This document shows positions 16,523 through 25,049 of a stretch of 31,658 nt of DNA, one piece after another. How positions within the stretch are numbered: the first letter of the stretch is position 1; the number at the start of each line of letters is the position of its first letter. The position numbers and the translations under genes are program-made. The notes beneath the pieces are model-generated. The model made no database searches and was not told where the DNA came from. It saw only the letters and a list, made by a program, of their open reading frames with translations. Source of the stretch: JALCLA01 sp965653565 (GTDB taxonomy: Bacteria > Pseudomonadota > Gammaproteobacteria > Xanthomonadales > Xanthomonadaceae); assembly GCA_965653565.1 (NCBI GenBank), contig CBFHAI010000055.1, forward strand, positions 1 through 31,658, written 5' to 3'.

Positions 16523-19500
16523 TTACCGACCCGAACCGAAAACTTCGAACGCGGCCCAGTAGAGCGGGTCGTTGGCAGCGCTGTTTTTACGGCGGGCGAT
16601 AGCGATCGCACCGACACCGCGCATGGCGAGGTTCGATCCCTCCGGCCTGCCTTCGGCGAGCAACGCCAGCTGGGCGGCCTGCAACGCACGGTCGGGCGGA
16701 AGCCCGTCATCGAGCGCCTCGTAGAAGCGCGTCATCAACCGCGCCGTGCTGCGATCGGGTGCTTCCCATAACGAGGCGACGACGTTGCTGGCGCCTGCGT
16801 ACTGGAACGCGCGCGTCAGCCCGATCAGCCCCTCGCCGGCGAGTGCATCGCCGCGCCCCGTGTCGCACGACGAAAGCGTGACGATGTGTGCCGAGGTGCG
16901 CCAGTCGCGCAGGATTTCCCACGCCTGCAGGAAGCCATCGCCAGATGCGCCGAGCCGGCTGGCGTCGGGCTGCAGCAGCAACCCCGATTCGAGCGGCGCG
17001 TTCGGGTTGTAAACGCCATGCACGGCGAAATGCAGCTGCCCGGCGTCGATGGCGGCACGTTGGACCGCGGATTCCGTCGCGGCCGCGCCTTGCAGCAACT
17101 GCGCTTCGGGCCGCTGTGCGGAGATGGCCGTCGCTTCGCTCAGTACACCTGGGATGCTGGCGAAACCCGCTGGCTGGAACCGCGCGTGCGCAGCAGCCAC
17201 ATCGGGCAGCGCCACGGCGACGAGCTTGGGCGATGTGCGGCTCGCCGCGCTGTGGGTTGCCAGACGCGTCCACACGGTGGCGGAGTCGACGATGCTTATG
17301 GCGAATCGTTCGACGAGGTAGTCGTCGTTGGAATCCCGCAGCGCCGCGAACGGAAGCTGGAACAGCGAATCCTCCGGAACGATCGTCAAGCTGCCGACGT
17401 TATCGAGATCAGTGAGCAGCGGCGCGATCAACCGCGCATGCCAGCGCTGCAGAAGCGCGTCGCGATCGGCAGTACGTCGCAGCAATGCATTGCGCAACTC
17501 GCCGATGCCGGCGTCGAGCATGTCGCGACGCAAGTCGATGCGCCGCGCGACCGGCGCGCGATCGCCATTTCGCGAGATCAGCACGAACGAGCCGTCGTCT
17601 CCGACCACGAAATGCACGACGGCGGTGTTCGCCGGAATCTGTCGTGCCAGTTCGGGGAACGTGATCGGAGTCGGATGGAACAACTGCGCCAGTTGCGGCG
17701 ATGCGGTGCGGATGCGTTCGATCAGGGTGTCGAACTCCAGCTCGAGCGAGCTGTTCTCAAGCTGCAAGTTTGCCGAGGCGGCGTTCGTGGGTTCGGAATT
17801 CGACGCAAGCAATCGACTTCGTGCCGCCGCGCGTTTCGCTTCCAGCTCCAACCACAGGCGCTTGAGTTCGAGCGGCAGGGCCGGATGATCGGCGAGACTG
17901 CGTCGACCGAGCAACGTCGCCATCGCTCGCGCGCGGCCGCGTTCCAGTGTTTCCAGCGCACCGGCGGGGTCGCCGGCCTCGATCTTGGCGATCACGCAAT
18001 CGTTGTGGAACTGCGCATAGCGCGCAATCGCCTGTGCCTGCGTTTCGGGCTCGGTGCTGACGCGCTCGCGGAAGCGATCGATCACGTCGGCGGCGGCGCA
18101 GTAAGCCTGCAGCGCTGCCGGCCGGTCGTTTCCTCGGGCCAGCAGTTTGCCGCGCGCGTGGAGCGCCGCCGCATGTTCGACGACGGGGACCGGGATCGAT
18201 TCGAACAAGGCGATGCCATTCTCGATCGCGATGCGCGCTTCGTCCCATTGTGCAAGCGCGAGTTTCGCGAGGCCGACGTCGGTCCAGCTCAAGGCGCGTT
18301 CTTCGAGGTTCGCGTCGTGGTTCAGCCGGATTTCCAGCGACTGCTGGTAGTGCGCCAACGCTGCGTCGAAGTCGCGTTGGTCGTAGGCCAGGTCGCCCTG
18401 CGAATTGAGCGCCCAGGCGTGATGCAGCGATTGCGGCGCGATCCGTTCGAGCAAGGCCGCCGACGCGGCGAACTGCGCGGTGGCTTCGGCCGCATCGCTG
18501 CGCGCCTGCGCAATCAGGCCGAGCAGATGGTGATTGAAGGCGACGTTCGGACTGTCCGGCGTGACCTCCAGAAAAATGTCGCGCGCGCGTTCGGCCAGTT
18601 GCCTGGCTTCGTCGAGATTGCCGCGCAGGCGCGCGACCTGCGCGAGATTCTGCAGCGAGATCGCGACCGACGAACTGCCTGGCCGCAGGCGTTCGTTGAT
18701 CGCCAGCGCGCGCCGCAGCGACCGCTCCTGACCGACGACATCGCCGAGATTGGCTTGCACGTTGGACAGGGCATTGAGCGTGCTGGCGACCCGCGTCGTC
18801 TCCGGCGCGAGCCGGTCGTAGAGCGCGAGCGCCGCGGTGATTTGCGCCTGGGCGTCGAGCACGTTGCCACGCTCGTTCAGGGCAAGGCCGAGATTCGCGC
18901 CGCAGCGTGCGGCCTGCATTCCGCCGGGCGCCAACCGCTGCGCGATGGAGAGGCCGTCGCGCGCCGCCTCGATGGCTTGCGTTGCCTGCGCCTGCTGCAG
19001 GTAGGCGAAGCCGAGTTCGCAACTCGCGGCCGCCGCACGCAAAGAGTTGTCGGCGTCCGGTTCGAGGAGGGCCAGTGCGGCGTTGAATCGCTCGGCGGCG
19101 AGCGCGCCTTGACCGCGGCGCAGATCGGCCACGCCGCGCGAAATTTCGAGTTTGGCGCGCAGGTTCCGGTCTCCGACTTCGATCGCGGCTTCGACGCGAT
19201 CGAGCGCGCGTTCTGCGAGCGCCCACAGTTCTGCATCGATCGATGCGTCCGCGAGCAACAAGGCCAGCAGTCCGCGCTGCCGGTTGTCCAGAATCTGCTC
19301 GGCCAACTGCAGAACCGCTTCCGCCTGGAGCGCTGCCCGGTCATTGCGGCGCGCCGCGAGCCACGAAGAAAGACAGGTCCACTGCGCCCACAGCGTGTCC
19401 GATTCGCGATCCGATACCGACCACGTTTCGACGAGCGCGGCGATGGCGGCGCAGGCTTTTTCGGGCGCTTCGGCTTCGGCGTGCTGCAACGCCGCGTCGA

Positions 19501-19882
19501 TCGAATGCGCTTCGAAAGGCGTTCGCGCGATGGGCCGGAAAGTCGCGCCCCAGCGCCCGGTGGGCAACGCCCAGCGCCGATCGCTATCGCTGTGGTGTCC
19601 AATCAAAACCAGCGAATGCAGGTCGGCTCGTTCGAGTTCGAGCAGCATCGCTTCGATGGGTCCGGCGATGGGCGCCGAGCTTGCGGCGCTGTTGGGCGAT
19701 GCATCGACCCACGCCATCACCCGATCGCCCGCAGCCAGGCCCACCACAGCCGCCGGCGAATGCGGCTGCACGCTGTGGATTTCGGCACCGCCGGACGCCG
19801 CGGCTTGCGCTGCGATGTTGTGCACCGCGCAAAGCATCAGAAGCGTCACGATCGTCTTGCACCAGAACCTTGCGCTTTTCAT
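16523..19882 (-). CDS. Exported TPR-CHAT protein (caspase-like peptidase)
   Basis: 1,119 aa from the ATG at 19882, which gives a clean signal peptide (core IVTLLMLCAVHNIAA). Residues ~33-65 (EIHSVQPHSPAAVVGLAAGDRV) look like half of a PDZ domain. A long helical stretch of roughly 10 TPR repeats follows (e.g. SLEIRLNHDANLEERALSW, ALAINERLRPGSSSVAISL). The C-terminal third is a CHAT domain with the catalytic pair His955 in LHFAVHG and Cys1006 in LSSCDTGRG, then GEGLIGLTRAFQYAGA and VVASLWEA. Both active residues are present, so proteolysis is plausible. CHAT proteins in known systems are usually cytoplasmic (e.g. in defence); a secreted one is unusual. The substrate cannot be inferred. A start at 20014 would bury the signal peptide and is rejected. 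Confidence 0.9.
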   Translation of the reverse strand: MKSARFWCKTIVTLLMLCAVHNIAAQAAASGGAEIHSVQPHSPAAVVGLAAGDRVMAWVDASPNSAASSAPIAGPIEAMLLELERADLHSLVLIGHHSDSDRRWALPTGRWGATFRPIARTPFEAHSIDAALQHAEAEAPEKACAAIAALVETWSVSDRESDTLWAQWTCLSSWLAARRNDRAALQAEAVLQLAEQILDNRQRGLLALLLADASIDAELWALAERALDRVEAAIEVGDRNLRAKLEISRGVADLRRGQGALAAERFNAALALLEPDADNSLRAAAASCELGFAYLQQAQATQAIEAARDGLSIAQRLAPGGMQAARCGANLGLALNERGNVLDAQAQITAALALYDRLAPETTRVASTLNALSNVQANLGDVVGQERSLRRALAINERLRPGSSSVAISLQNLAQVARLRGNLDEARQLAERARDIFLEVTPDSPNVAFNHHLLGLIAQARSDAAEATAQFAASAALLERIAPQSLHHAWALNSQGDLAYDQRDFDAALAHYQQSLEIRLNHDANLEERALSWTDVGLAKLALAQWDEARIAIENGIALFESIPVPVVEHAAALHARGKLLARGNDRPAALQAYCAAADVIDRFRERVSTEPETQAQAIARYAQFHNDCVIAKIEAGDPAGALETLERGRARAMATLLGRRSLADHPALPLELKRLWLELEAKRAAARSRLLASNSEPTNAASANLQLENSSLELEFDTLIERIRTASPQLAQLFHPTPITFPELARQIPANTAVVHFVVGDDGSFVLISRNGDRAPVARRIDLRRDMLDAGIGELRNALLRRTADRDALLQRWHARLIAPLLTDLDNVGSLTIVPEDSLFQLPFAALRDSNDDYLVERFAISIVDSATVWTRLATHSAASRTSPKLVAVALPDVAAAHARFQPAGFASIPGVLSEATAISAQRPEAQLLQGAAATESAVQRAAIDAGQLHFAVHGVYNPNAPLESGLLLQPDASRLGASGDGFLQAWEILRDWRTSAHIVTLSSCDTGRGDALAGEGLIGLTRAFQYAGASNVVASLWEAPDRSTARLMTRFYEALDDGLPPDRALQAAQLALLAEGRPEGSNLAMRGVGAIAIARRKNSAANDPLYWAAFEVFGSGR

Positions 19883-19950
19883 GGGCCAGCCTGCGTCTGT
19901 AGACAGGCGGCAGCGCGCTTGCGCGCAACGCGGCACGGCTTCCCCCTGAT

Positions 19951-19966
19951 CCGGCCGATCGGCCGG
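19951..19966. promoter_or_regulatory. 16-bp perfect palindrome upstream of the CHAT gene
   Basis: CCGGCCGATCGGCCGG reads identically on both strands, about 70 nt upstream of the proposed CHAT start. It could be an operator or a hairpin in the leader; chance is possible in GC-rich DNA. Confidence 0.35.
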
Positions 19967-20010
19967 ACACGCAGGCATTACGCCGGCGTGCGCAACTCGG
20001 GACGCACGTC

Positions 20011-20038
20011 GCAAATTCCATCATTCGAGCGAATTTGC
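20011..20038. promoter_or_regulatory. Inverted repeat, possible operator for the CHAT gene
   Basis: GCAAATTC at 20011-20018 and GAATTTGC at 20031-20038 are perfect inverted repeats whose centres lie 20 bp (two helical turns) apart, a common layout for a dimeric repressor. Located 129-156 bp before the CHAT start. Confidence 0.4.
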
Positions 20039-20245
20039 ATGGGATTTCGGAGGTCCGTGTGAACCGGCTCTCGGATTGGCGGCGGCGCAATCGTTACAAG
20101 TTGTCACAGGTTGTCCGATACACGCTTTATTGTTCGTCGACTAGGTAAGCACACCGCAAAGCAAAAAATGTCTTTTGGATTGAATCCCTTGGCGTGGTCG
20201 AGTGCGATTGTTAGGAATCAGTTAAACACAAGTTCAGCTTTAAAC

Positions 20246-20273
20246 TTGCGTGCTTGCACACGAGTGCTATATT
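20246..20273 (+). promoter_or_regulatory. Promoter candidate for the SPFH gene
   Basis: TTGCGT and TATATT are separated by 16 nt, with TG one base before the -10 box (extended -10). This puts the transcript start near 20280, about 50 nt before the ATG at 20331. Confidence 0.45.
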
Positions 20274-20330
20274 CCGAATCAGAAACAATGCGTAACCTGC
20301 TGATATAACTAGAAGCGTTGCCAAAAAAAG

Positions 20331-20801
20331 ATGGAAATGATCGTCGCGATTCTGATGTTGTGTGGCGCAGGTCTGGCGGTCGCCAGCCTGCGCCGTGTTC
20401 CCGAGGACACCGTCTGCACCGTGCATCGCCACGGCCGCTACGTCCGCACGCTCACGCCCGGTATCCGTTTCACGCTGCCGTTCGTCGACAAGATCGCGCA
20501 CCGCGTGCGCCTGGTCGGCCACCAGGTCGAGTTGCCCGCACAGAGCTTCGGTTCGGAAACCTCCGCACGCGGCGCGGTGTACTACCAGATTCTCGAGCCC
20601 GAACGCGCCGGCGATGCGCTCGACGATGTCGACGCGCTGGTCGAACGCGAAGCCCGCCAGTGCCTGGCCGCGATCGCCGCCGGCGAGCTGCCCTCCGAGT
20701 CGACCGCGCTGGCTGGTCGTCTCAAGCAGGAGCTCAACCAGCACCTGGGCCGCCTGGGCCTGCGCATCACGCGCTGCCAGCTGCAACTGTCGGCAGCCTG
20801 A
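20331..20801 (+). CDS. Short SPFH/Band 7 (stomatin-like) membrane protein
   Basis: 156 aa. A single N-terminal membrane span (MIVAILMLCGAGLAVASL) is followed directly by a Band-7 start: RRVPEDTVCTVHRHGRYVRT then LTPGIRFTLPFVDK and HRVRLVGHQVELP. Stomatin/HflK-type proteins are usually over 250 aa; this one ends about where the SPFH domain ends and lacks the long C-terminal coiled coil. It may scaffold membrane microdomains, but no partner protease (NfeD-type) is adjacent. It precedes rsmG by about 105 bp. Confidence 0.8.
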   Translation: MEMIVAILMLCGAGLAVASLRRVPEDTVCTVHRHGRYVRTLTPGIRFTLPFVDKIAHRVRLVGHQVELPAQSFGSETSARGAVYYQILEPERAGDALDDVDALVEREARQCLAAIAAGELPSESTALAGRLKQELNQHLGRLGLRITRCQLQLSAA

Positions 20802-20822
20802 TTTCGACGCGTTGAATAGGCT

Positions 20823-20842
20823 CTGCCTCGCAACCGAGGCAG
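20823..20842. other. Perfect 8-bp hairpin between the SPFH gene and rsmG
   Basis: CTGCCTCG-CAAC-CGAGGCAG forms a strong stem with a 4-nt loop. No T run follows on the plus strand, so it is at best an atypical terminator. It could also act as an RNA structure in the rsmG leader. Confidence 0.45.
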
Positions 20843-20906
20843 TCGCCGGTTGTCTGCCGCACCCCCGCTGCCGATACTGGCCGGCCCGACGTTCGGCAAC
20901 CTGCGC

Positions 20907-21536
20907 GTGACCTCCCTCGAAACCCTCGCCCCCCGGCTGCGCGCCGGCCTGACCGAGCTGGGCCTGCCGGCCGAACCGCTGGCCGAGCGGCTGCTCGCCT
21001 ATCTGGCGCTGCTGCTGCAATGGAACCGGGCCTATAACCTGACGGCGATCCGCGAGCCCGACGAGATGATCGCCAAGCATCTGCTCGACTCGCTATCGAT
21101 CCATCCGTACGTCTCCGGTTCGCTGGCCGATATCGGCACCGGCCCCGGATTGCCCGGCATCCCGCTGGCGCTGGCCGATCCCGATCTCTCCGTTTCGCTG
21201 GTGGAAACCGCCGGCAAGAAGGCGCGTTTCCTGCGCGAAGCGGTGCGCCATCTGGGCCTTGAGCGGGTGCGCGTGTTCGATTCGCGCGCGCAGGACGTGC
21301 CCGAATCGGGACAACACGACTGTCTTGCCGCGCGCGCCTTCGGTACCCTAGAGGAGATCCTTGCGGCCGGTGGGCATCTGCTCAAGTCGAAAGGCCGGCT
21401 GCTGGCCATGAAGGGCCGCGTGCCGGCGGAGGAGATTGCGGCTCTGCCGAACGGATTCCGTCACCTCGCCACGCATCGCCTGGCGGTGCCGGGGCTCGAC
21501 GCCGAGCGGCATCTGGTCGTCGTGGAAAAACTCTGA
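20907..21536 (+). CDS. rsmG: 16S rRNA (guanine-N7) methyltransferase
   Basis: 209 aa from a GTG at 20907, the usual length of RsmG (GidB), which methylates G527 of 16S rRNA with SAM. Seen: LLLQWNRAYNLTAIRE, HLLDSLSI, the SAM-binding DIGTGPGLPGIPLA (about 75-88), LVETAGKKARFLREA and the late AARAFGTLEEIL. A TTG at 20850 would add 19 residues that do not look like the family. Followed at 11 nt by parA, the standard gidB-parA-parB order. Confidence 0.95.
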   Translation: MTSLETLAPRLRAGLTELGLPAEPLAERLLAYLALLLQWNRAYNLTAIREPDEMIAKHLLDSLSIHPYVSGSLADIGTGPGLPGIPLALADPDLSVSLVETAGKKARFLREAVRHLGLERVRVFDSRAQDVPESGQHDCLAARAFGTLEEILAAGGHLLKSKGRLLAMKGRVPAEEIAALPNGFRHLATHRLAVPGLDAERHLVVVEKL

Positions 21537-21547
21537 GCATTCCAGTC

Positions 21548-22339
21548 ATGTCGCGCATCATCGCGGTCGTCAATCAGAAGGGCGGGGTCGGCAAGACCAC
21601 CACCGCGGTGAACCTTGCGGCTGCGCTGGCCGATATCGGCCGCCGCGTGCTGCTGATCGATCTGGATCCGCAGGGCAACGCGACGATGGCCTCGGGCGTC
21701 GACAAGCGCGATGCGCATCCGTCGAGTTGCGAGGTGCTGCTCGGCGAATCGCCGGCGCGCGATTCGATCAAGCCCACGCCCGGCAAGTTCGACCTGTTGC
21801 CCAGCAACACCGACCTGATCGCCGCCGAACTGCAGCTGATGGACATGAACGACCGCGAGACGCGGCTCAAGCAGGCGCTCGAACCGATCGCGCGCGAGTA
21901 TCAATATGTGCTGATCGACTGCCCGCCCTCGCTGAGCCTGCTCACGCTCAATGCGCTGGCCGCCGCCGACAGCGTGCTGGTGCCGATGCAGTGCGAATAT
22001 TTCGCGCTCGAAGGCATCGCCTCGCTCACCGATACGATGGAAGCGGTCAAGCGCCGCCTGAATCCGAAACTCGAGATCGAAGGCATCGTGCGCACCATGT
22101 ACGACGTACGCAACAACCTGGCGAACGCGGTGTCGGCCGAATTGCAGCGGCATTTCGGCGATCGCGTCTATCGCACGGTGATCCCGCGCAACGTGCGCCT
22201 GGCCGAAGCGCCCAGCCACGGCCAGAGCATCGTCGAATACGACCCCGCGTCGCGCGGCGGCGTGGCTTATCTGGGCCTGGCCGGCGAAGTGATCGGACGC
22301 GAACGCGGCCACGCCGCGGCGCGCGCGGAGAAACACTGA
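21548..22339 (+). CDS. parA: Chromosome partitioning ATPase ParA (Soj)
   Basis: 263 aa. Deviant Walker A KGGVGKTT (11-18) with the signature lysine, then LLIDLDPQGNATMASG, DCPPSLSLLTLNAL and VPMQCEYFALEG. ATP-dependent DNA-binding dimer that moves ParB-parS complexes during segregation. It overlaps nothing; parB starts 1 nt after its stop. Confidence 0.97.
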   Translation: MSRIIAVVNQKGGVGKTTTAVNLAAALADIGRRVLLIDLDPQGNATMASGVDKRDAHPSSCEVLLGESPARDSIKPTPGKFDLLPSNTDLIAAELQLMDMNDRETRLKQALEPIAREYQYVLIDCPPSLSLLTLNALAAADSVLVPMQCEYFALEGIASLTDTMEAVKRRLNPKLEIEGIVRTMYDVRNNLANAVSAELQRHFGDRVYRTVIPRNVRLAEAPSHGQSIVEYDPASRGGVAYLGLAGEVIGRERGHAAARAEKH

Positions 22340-22340
22340 C

Positions 22341-23216
22341 ATGGCCGCGAAAAAACCGGCGCTCGGCCGCGGCCTGAGCAGCCTCATCCGCGAAGCGGTG
22401 ACGTCGTCGAAGGAAGAGCCGGCCGGCGATCGCCTGCGCACACTGCCGATCGAACAGATGCAGCCGGGCAAGTACCAGCCACGCAGCCACATGGATTCCG
22501 AGCGGCTGGCCGAACTGGCCGAGTCGATCAAATCGCAGGGCCTGATCCAGCCGATCATCGTGCGCAGCATCGGCCCGGATCGCTACGAAATCATCGCCGG
22601 CGAACGCCGCTGGCGCGCCGCGCAACTGGCGAGCCTGCGCGAAGTGCCGGTGGTGGTGCGCGAAACCGACGATCACGCCGCGCTGGCGATGGCGCTGATT
22701 GAAAACATCCAGCGCGAAGACCTCAATCCGCTCGAGGAAGCCGTCGCGCTGCAGCGGCTGATCGACGAATTCCATCTGACCCACCAGCAGGCGGCCGAAG
22801 CCGTCGGCCGGTCGCGCGCGGCGGTCAGCAATCTGCTGCGTTTGCTGGAATTGCCGGAAGTGATCCGCGGCCTGGTCGAGCGCCACGAACTCGAAATGGG
22901 CCACGCGCGCGCGCTGCTGACCTTGCCGCAGCCGCAGGCGATTGCGCTGGCGCAGCGGGCCGCGGCCGAACAGTGGAGCGTGCGCGAGATCGAGCGCCAG
23001 GTGCAGGCGCTGCAGAAAGGCACGCCGGTGGCCGCGAAACCGGCGACCAAAAAAGCCACGCAGGATGCCGACATCGCCGCGCTCGAACGCGAACTGGGCG
23101 AAATCCTCAGCGCCAAAGTCGCCGTGCAAAGTTCGCGCGGCGGCAGCGGCAAGCTCGTCATCCACTACCACAGCCTCGACGAACTCGAAGGCATCCTGGA
23201 GCGGGTACGGCGCTGA
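22341..23216 (+). CDS. parB: Chromosome partitioning protein ParB (Spo0J)
   Basis: 291 aa. N-terminal ParA-contact segment KPALGRGLSSLI, CTPase/nuclease-fold motifs QPIIVRSIG and YEIIAGERRWRAA, ENIQREDLNP, then the HTH FHLTHQQAAEAVGRSRAAVS binding parS, and a C-terminal dimerisation domain after a Lys/Ala linker. I saw no TGTTnCACGTGnAACA parS site in the window. Confidence 0.97.
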   Translation: MAAKKPALGRGLSSLIREAVTSSKEEPAGDRLRTLPIEQMQPGKYQPRSHMDSERLAELAESIKSQGLIQPIIVRSIGPDRYEIIAGERRWRAAQLASLREVPVVVRETDDHAALAMALIENIQREDLNPLEEAVALQRLIDEFHLTHQQAAEAVGRSRAAVSNLLRLLELPEVIRGLVERHELEMGHARALLTLPQPQAIALAQRAAAEQWSVREIERQVQALQKGTPVAAKPATKKATQDADIAALERELGEILSAKVAVQSSRGGSGKLVIHYHSLDELEGILERVRR

Positions 23217-23230
23217 TTTCGCCGCGGCGG

Positions 23231-23251
23231 CCGGCGTTTTCCGCCGGTTTT
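23231..23251 (+). terminator. Probable intrinsic terminator after parB
   Basis: CCGGCG-TTTTC-CGCCGG followed by TTTT, 15 nt after the parB stop. The stem is short but GC-only. Confidence 0.5.
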
Positions 23252-23343
23252 CAGCCGAGTCGGTCGATTCACAGGCGCCCGCAAGTGCCGGCCCCGCATC
23301 CCGCGGGTAGAATCGACGCCCGTTTCCGCCACCACTCCTTCCC

Positions 23344-24309
23344 GTGACCATCCTCGTCACCGGCGCCGCCGGGTTCATCGGTGCCTATGTCTGCCGTGCG
23401 CTGGCCGCGCGCGGCGAGCCCGTGCTCGGGCTCGACAACTACAACGACTACTACGATCCGCAACTGAAGGCCGATCGCGTGGCGGCGCTGTGCCCGCAGG
23501 TGCCGATCGAACGCGCCGATGTCGCCGATCGCGCCGCGCTGGAGAATCTGTTCGCGCATCACCGTATCGACCGCGTCGTGCATCTGGCGGCGCAAGCCGG
23601 CGTGCGCTACTCGCTGCAGAACCCGCAGGCGTACGCGCACAGCAATCTCGATGGCTTCCTGTCGATCGTCGAAGCCTGCCGCCATCACGGCGTGCAGCAT
23701 CTGGTTTACGCCTCGTCGTCGTCGGTGTATGGCGGCGGCGCGCAACCACCGTTTCGCGAAGACGCGCGCGTCGACAAGCCGCTGTCGTTCTATGCGGCGA
23801 CGAAGGCCGCCAACGAACTGACGGCGCACACCTACGCGCATCTGTACGCGCTGCGTTCGACCGGCCTGCGCTTCTTCACCGTCTACGGCGCCTGGGGCCG
23901 GCCCGACATGGCGCCGCTGATCTTCAGCCGCGCGGTGCTGGCCGGGCGCGAAATCGACGTGTTCAATCACGGGCGCATGCGGCGCGATTTCACCCACGTC
24001 GACGACATCGTGAAAGGCGTGCTCGGCGCGCTCGATCATCCGCCGCCGGGCACACCGCCGCATCGCGTGTTCAACCTCGGCAATCACACGCCCGAGGCGC
24101 TGGAGGATTTCATCGGCGTAATCGAAACCGCCGCCGGCAAACCCGCACGCAAGGTCTATCGCGACATGCAGCCCGGCGACATGCCCGAAACGATGGCCGA
24201 TACCTCGGCGGCGAAAGCCGCGTTCGGATTCGAACCGCGCATGTCGATCCGCGACGGCCTGCCGCCGGTAGTGGCCTGGTGTCGCGACTACTTCGGAGAC
24301 CGCGCATGA
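23344..24309 (+). CDS. NAD-dependent epimerase, UDP-glucuronate 4-epimerase-like
   Basis: 321-aa extended short-chain dehydrogenase/reductase. The NAD-binding GAAGFIG (7-13) is at the very start, then LDNYNDYYDP, characteristic of CapI/LspL UDP-glucuronate 4-epimerases. HLAAQAGVRYSLQNP, the catalytic YASSSSVYGG and FYAATKAANE (YxxxK) follow. It interconverts UDP-glucuronate and UDP-galacturonate or a close relative for surface polysaccharide. The GTG start has no obvious Shine-Dalgarno; a TAGAAT at 23308 may be its -10. It overlaps the GT2 gene by 4 nt. Confidence 0.9.
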   Translation: MTILVTGAAGFIGAYVCRALAARGEPVLGLDNYNDYYDPQLKADRVAALCPQVPIERADVADRAALENLFAHHRIDRVVHLAAQAGVRYSLQNPQAYAHSNLDGFLSIVEACRHHGVQHLVYASSSSVYGGGAQPPFREDARVDKPLSFYAATKAANELTAHTYAHLYALRSTGLRFFTVYGAWGRPDMAPLIFSRAVLAGREIDVFNHGRMRRDFTHVDDIVKGVLGALDHPPPGTPPHRVFNLGNHTPEALEDFIGVIETAAGKPARKVYRDMQPGDMPETMADTSAAKAAFGFEPRMSIRDGLPPVVAWCRDYFGDRA

Positions 24310-25049
24310 GCGCCGAAGGCAACGCGCTCGACCTCAGCGTCGTGGTGCCGGTGCACAACGAAGAAGACAACGTTGCGCCGCTGATCGAAGAGATCGTCGC
24401 CGCGTTGCGCGGCCGCGCGCGTTTCGAGATCGTCTACGTCGACGACGCCAGCCGCGACCAGACCGGCGACAAGCTGCGCCACGCGCTCGACTACTATCCC
24501 GAGCTGCGCGCGATCCGGCATCTGCAACAGAGCGGCCAGAGCACCGCGGTGCGCAACGGCGTGAAGGCCGCGCGCGGCAAGTGGATCGCGACCCTCGACG
24601 GCGACGGCCAGAACGACCCGGCCGACATCCCCAAACTGCTCGCCGCGCGCGACCAGGGCGACCCGCAGACCAAGCTCTACGCCGGCTGGCGCGTCAACCG
24701 GCAGGACAGCGGCAGCAAGCGCTGGGCCTCGAAATTCGCCAATGCAATCCGCGCGTGGCTGCTGCGCGACGCCACGCCCGACACCGGCTGCGGCATCAAG
24801 CTGTTCGAGCGCGAAGCCTTCCTCGATCTGCCCTATTTCGATCACATGCATCGCTTCCTGCCGGCGCTGATGCAGCGCGCCGGCTGGCGCACGGTGAGCG
24901 TGCCGGTGAATCACCGGCCGCGCACGGCGGGCGCATCGAAGTACAACAACCTCAATCGCGCGCTGGTCGGCATCGCCGATCTGCGCGGCATGGCCTGGCT
25001 GATCCGCCGTTCGCGCAAGACGGGGGTCGAGGAGGTACGTCGCGCATGA
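24306..25049 (+). CDS. Glycosyltransferase family 2 (DPM1/ArnC-like)
   Basis: 247 aa. LSVVVPVHNEEDNVAPLIEE, the nucleotide-binding YVDDASRDQT and the DxD-containing ATLDGDGQNDP are the GT2 polyprenyl-phosphate glycosyltransferase pattern. DTGCGIKLFER and VNHRPRTAGASKYNN complete it. No C-terminal membrane spans, so a soluble or membrane-associated DPM1-type enzyme that probably makes an undecaprenyl-phosphate sugar. The ATG overlaps the epimerase stop (ATGA) and its stop overlaps the next start. Confidence 0.92.
   Translation: MSAEGNALDLSVVVPVHNEEDNVAPLIEEIVAALRGRARFEIVYVDDASRDQTGDKLRHALDYYPELRAIRHLQQSGQSTAVRNGVKAARGKWIATLDGDGQNDPADIPKLLAARDQGDPQTKLYAGWRVNRQDSGSKRWASKFANAIRAWLLRDATPDTGCGIKLFEREAFLDLPYFDHMHRFLPALMQRAGWRTVSVPVNHRPRTAGASKYNNLNRALVGIADLRGMAWLIRRSRKTGVEEVRRA

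Larger units (their letters stand above)
19883..20330. other. 448-bp intergenic region, AT-rich on its right side
   Basis: No convincing gene. The left part upstream of the CHAT gene contains two symmetric sites (19951-19966 and 20011-20038). From about 20100 to 20330 the base composition drops far below the surrounding GC, with A/T tracts and a small inverted repeat CAAGTT-N8-AACTTG near 20230-20249. A promoter for the SPFH gene is proposed at 20246-20273. The change in composition may mark a regulatory region or a remnant of foreign DNA. Confidence 0.5.

Noticed and set aside
20011..20060. Possible regulon element before the CHAT gene
   Set aside because: The sequence only loosely recalls the ATTTCGC core; neither TGTGC nor CGTT is present at 22-nt spacing.
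16886..20062. A 1,058-codon open frame antisense to the CHAT gene
   Set aside because: It mirrors the high-GC codon pattern of the real gene, has an Arg-rich and Gln-rich composition with no recognisable domain, and the opposite strand encodes a coherent signal peptide, TPR and CHAT protein.
20111..20308. 65-codon open frame in the AT-rich gap
   Set aside because: It runs through the proposed promoter, has no ribosome site or recognisable features, and its composition matches noncoding DNA.
20500..23300. Origin of replication or parS near rsmG-parAB
   Set aside because: The gene order suggests origin proximity, but I found no DnaA-box cluster and no TGTTnCACGTGnAACA site.
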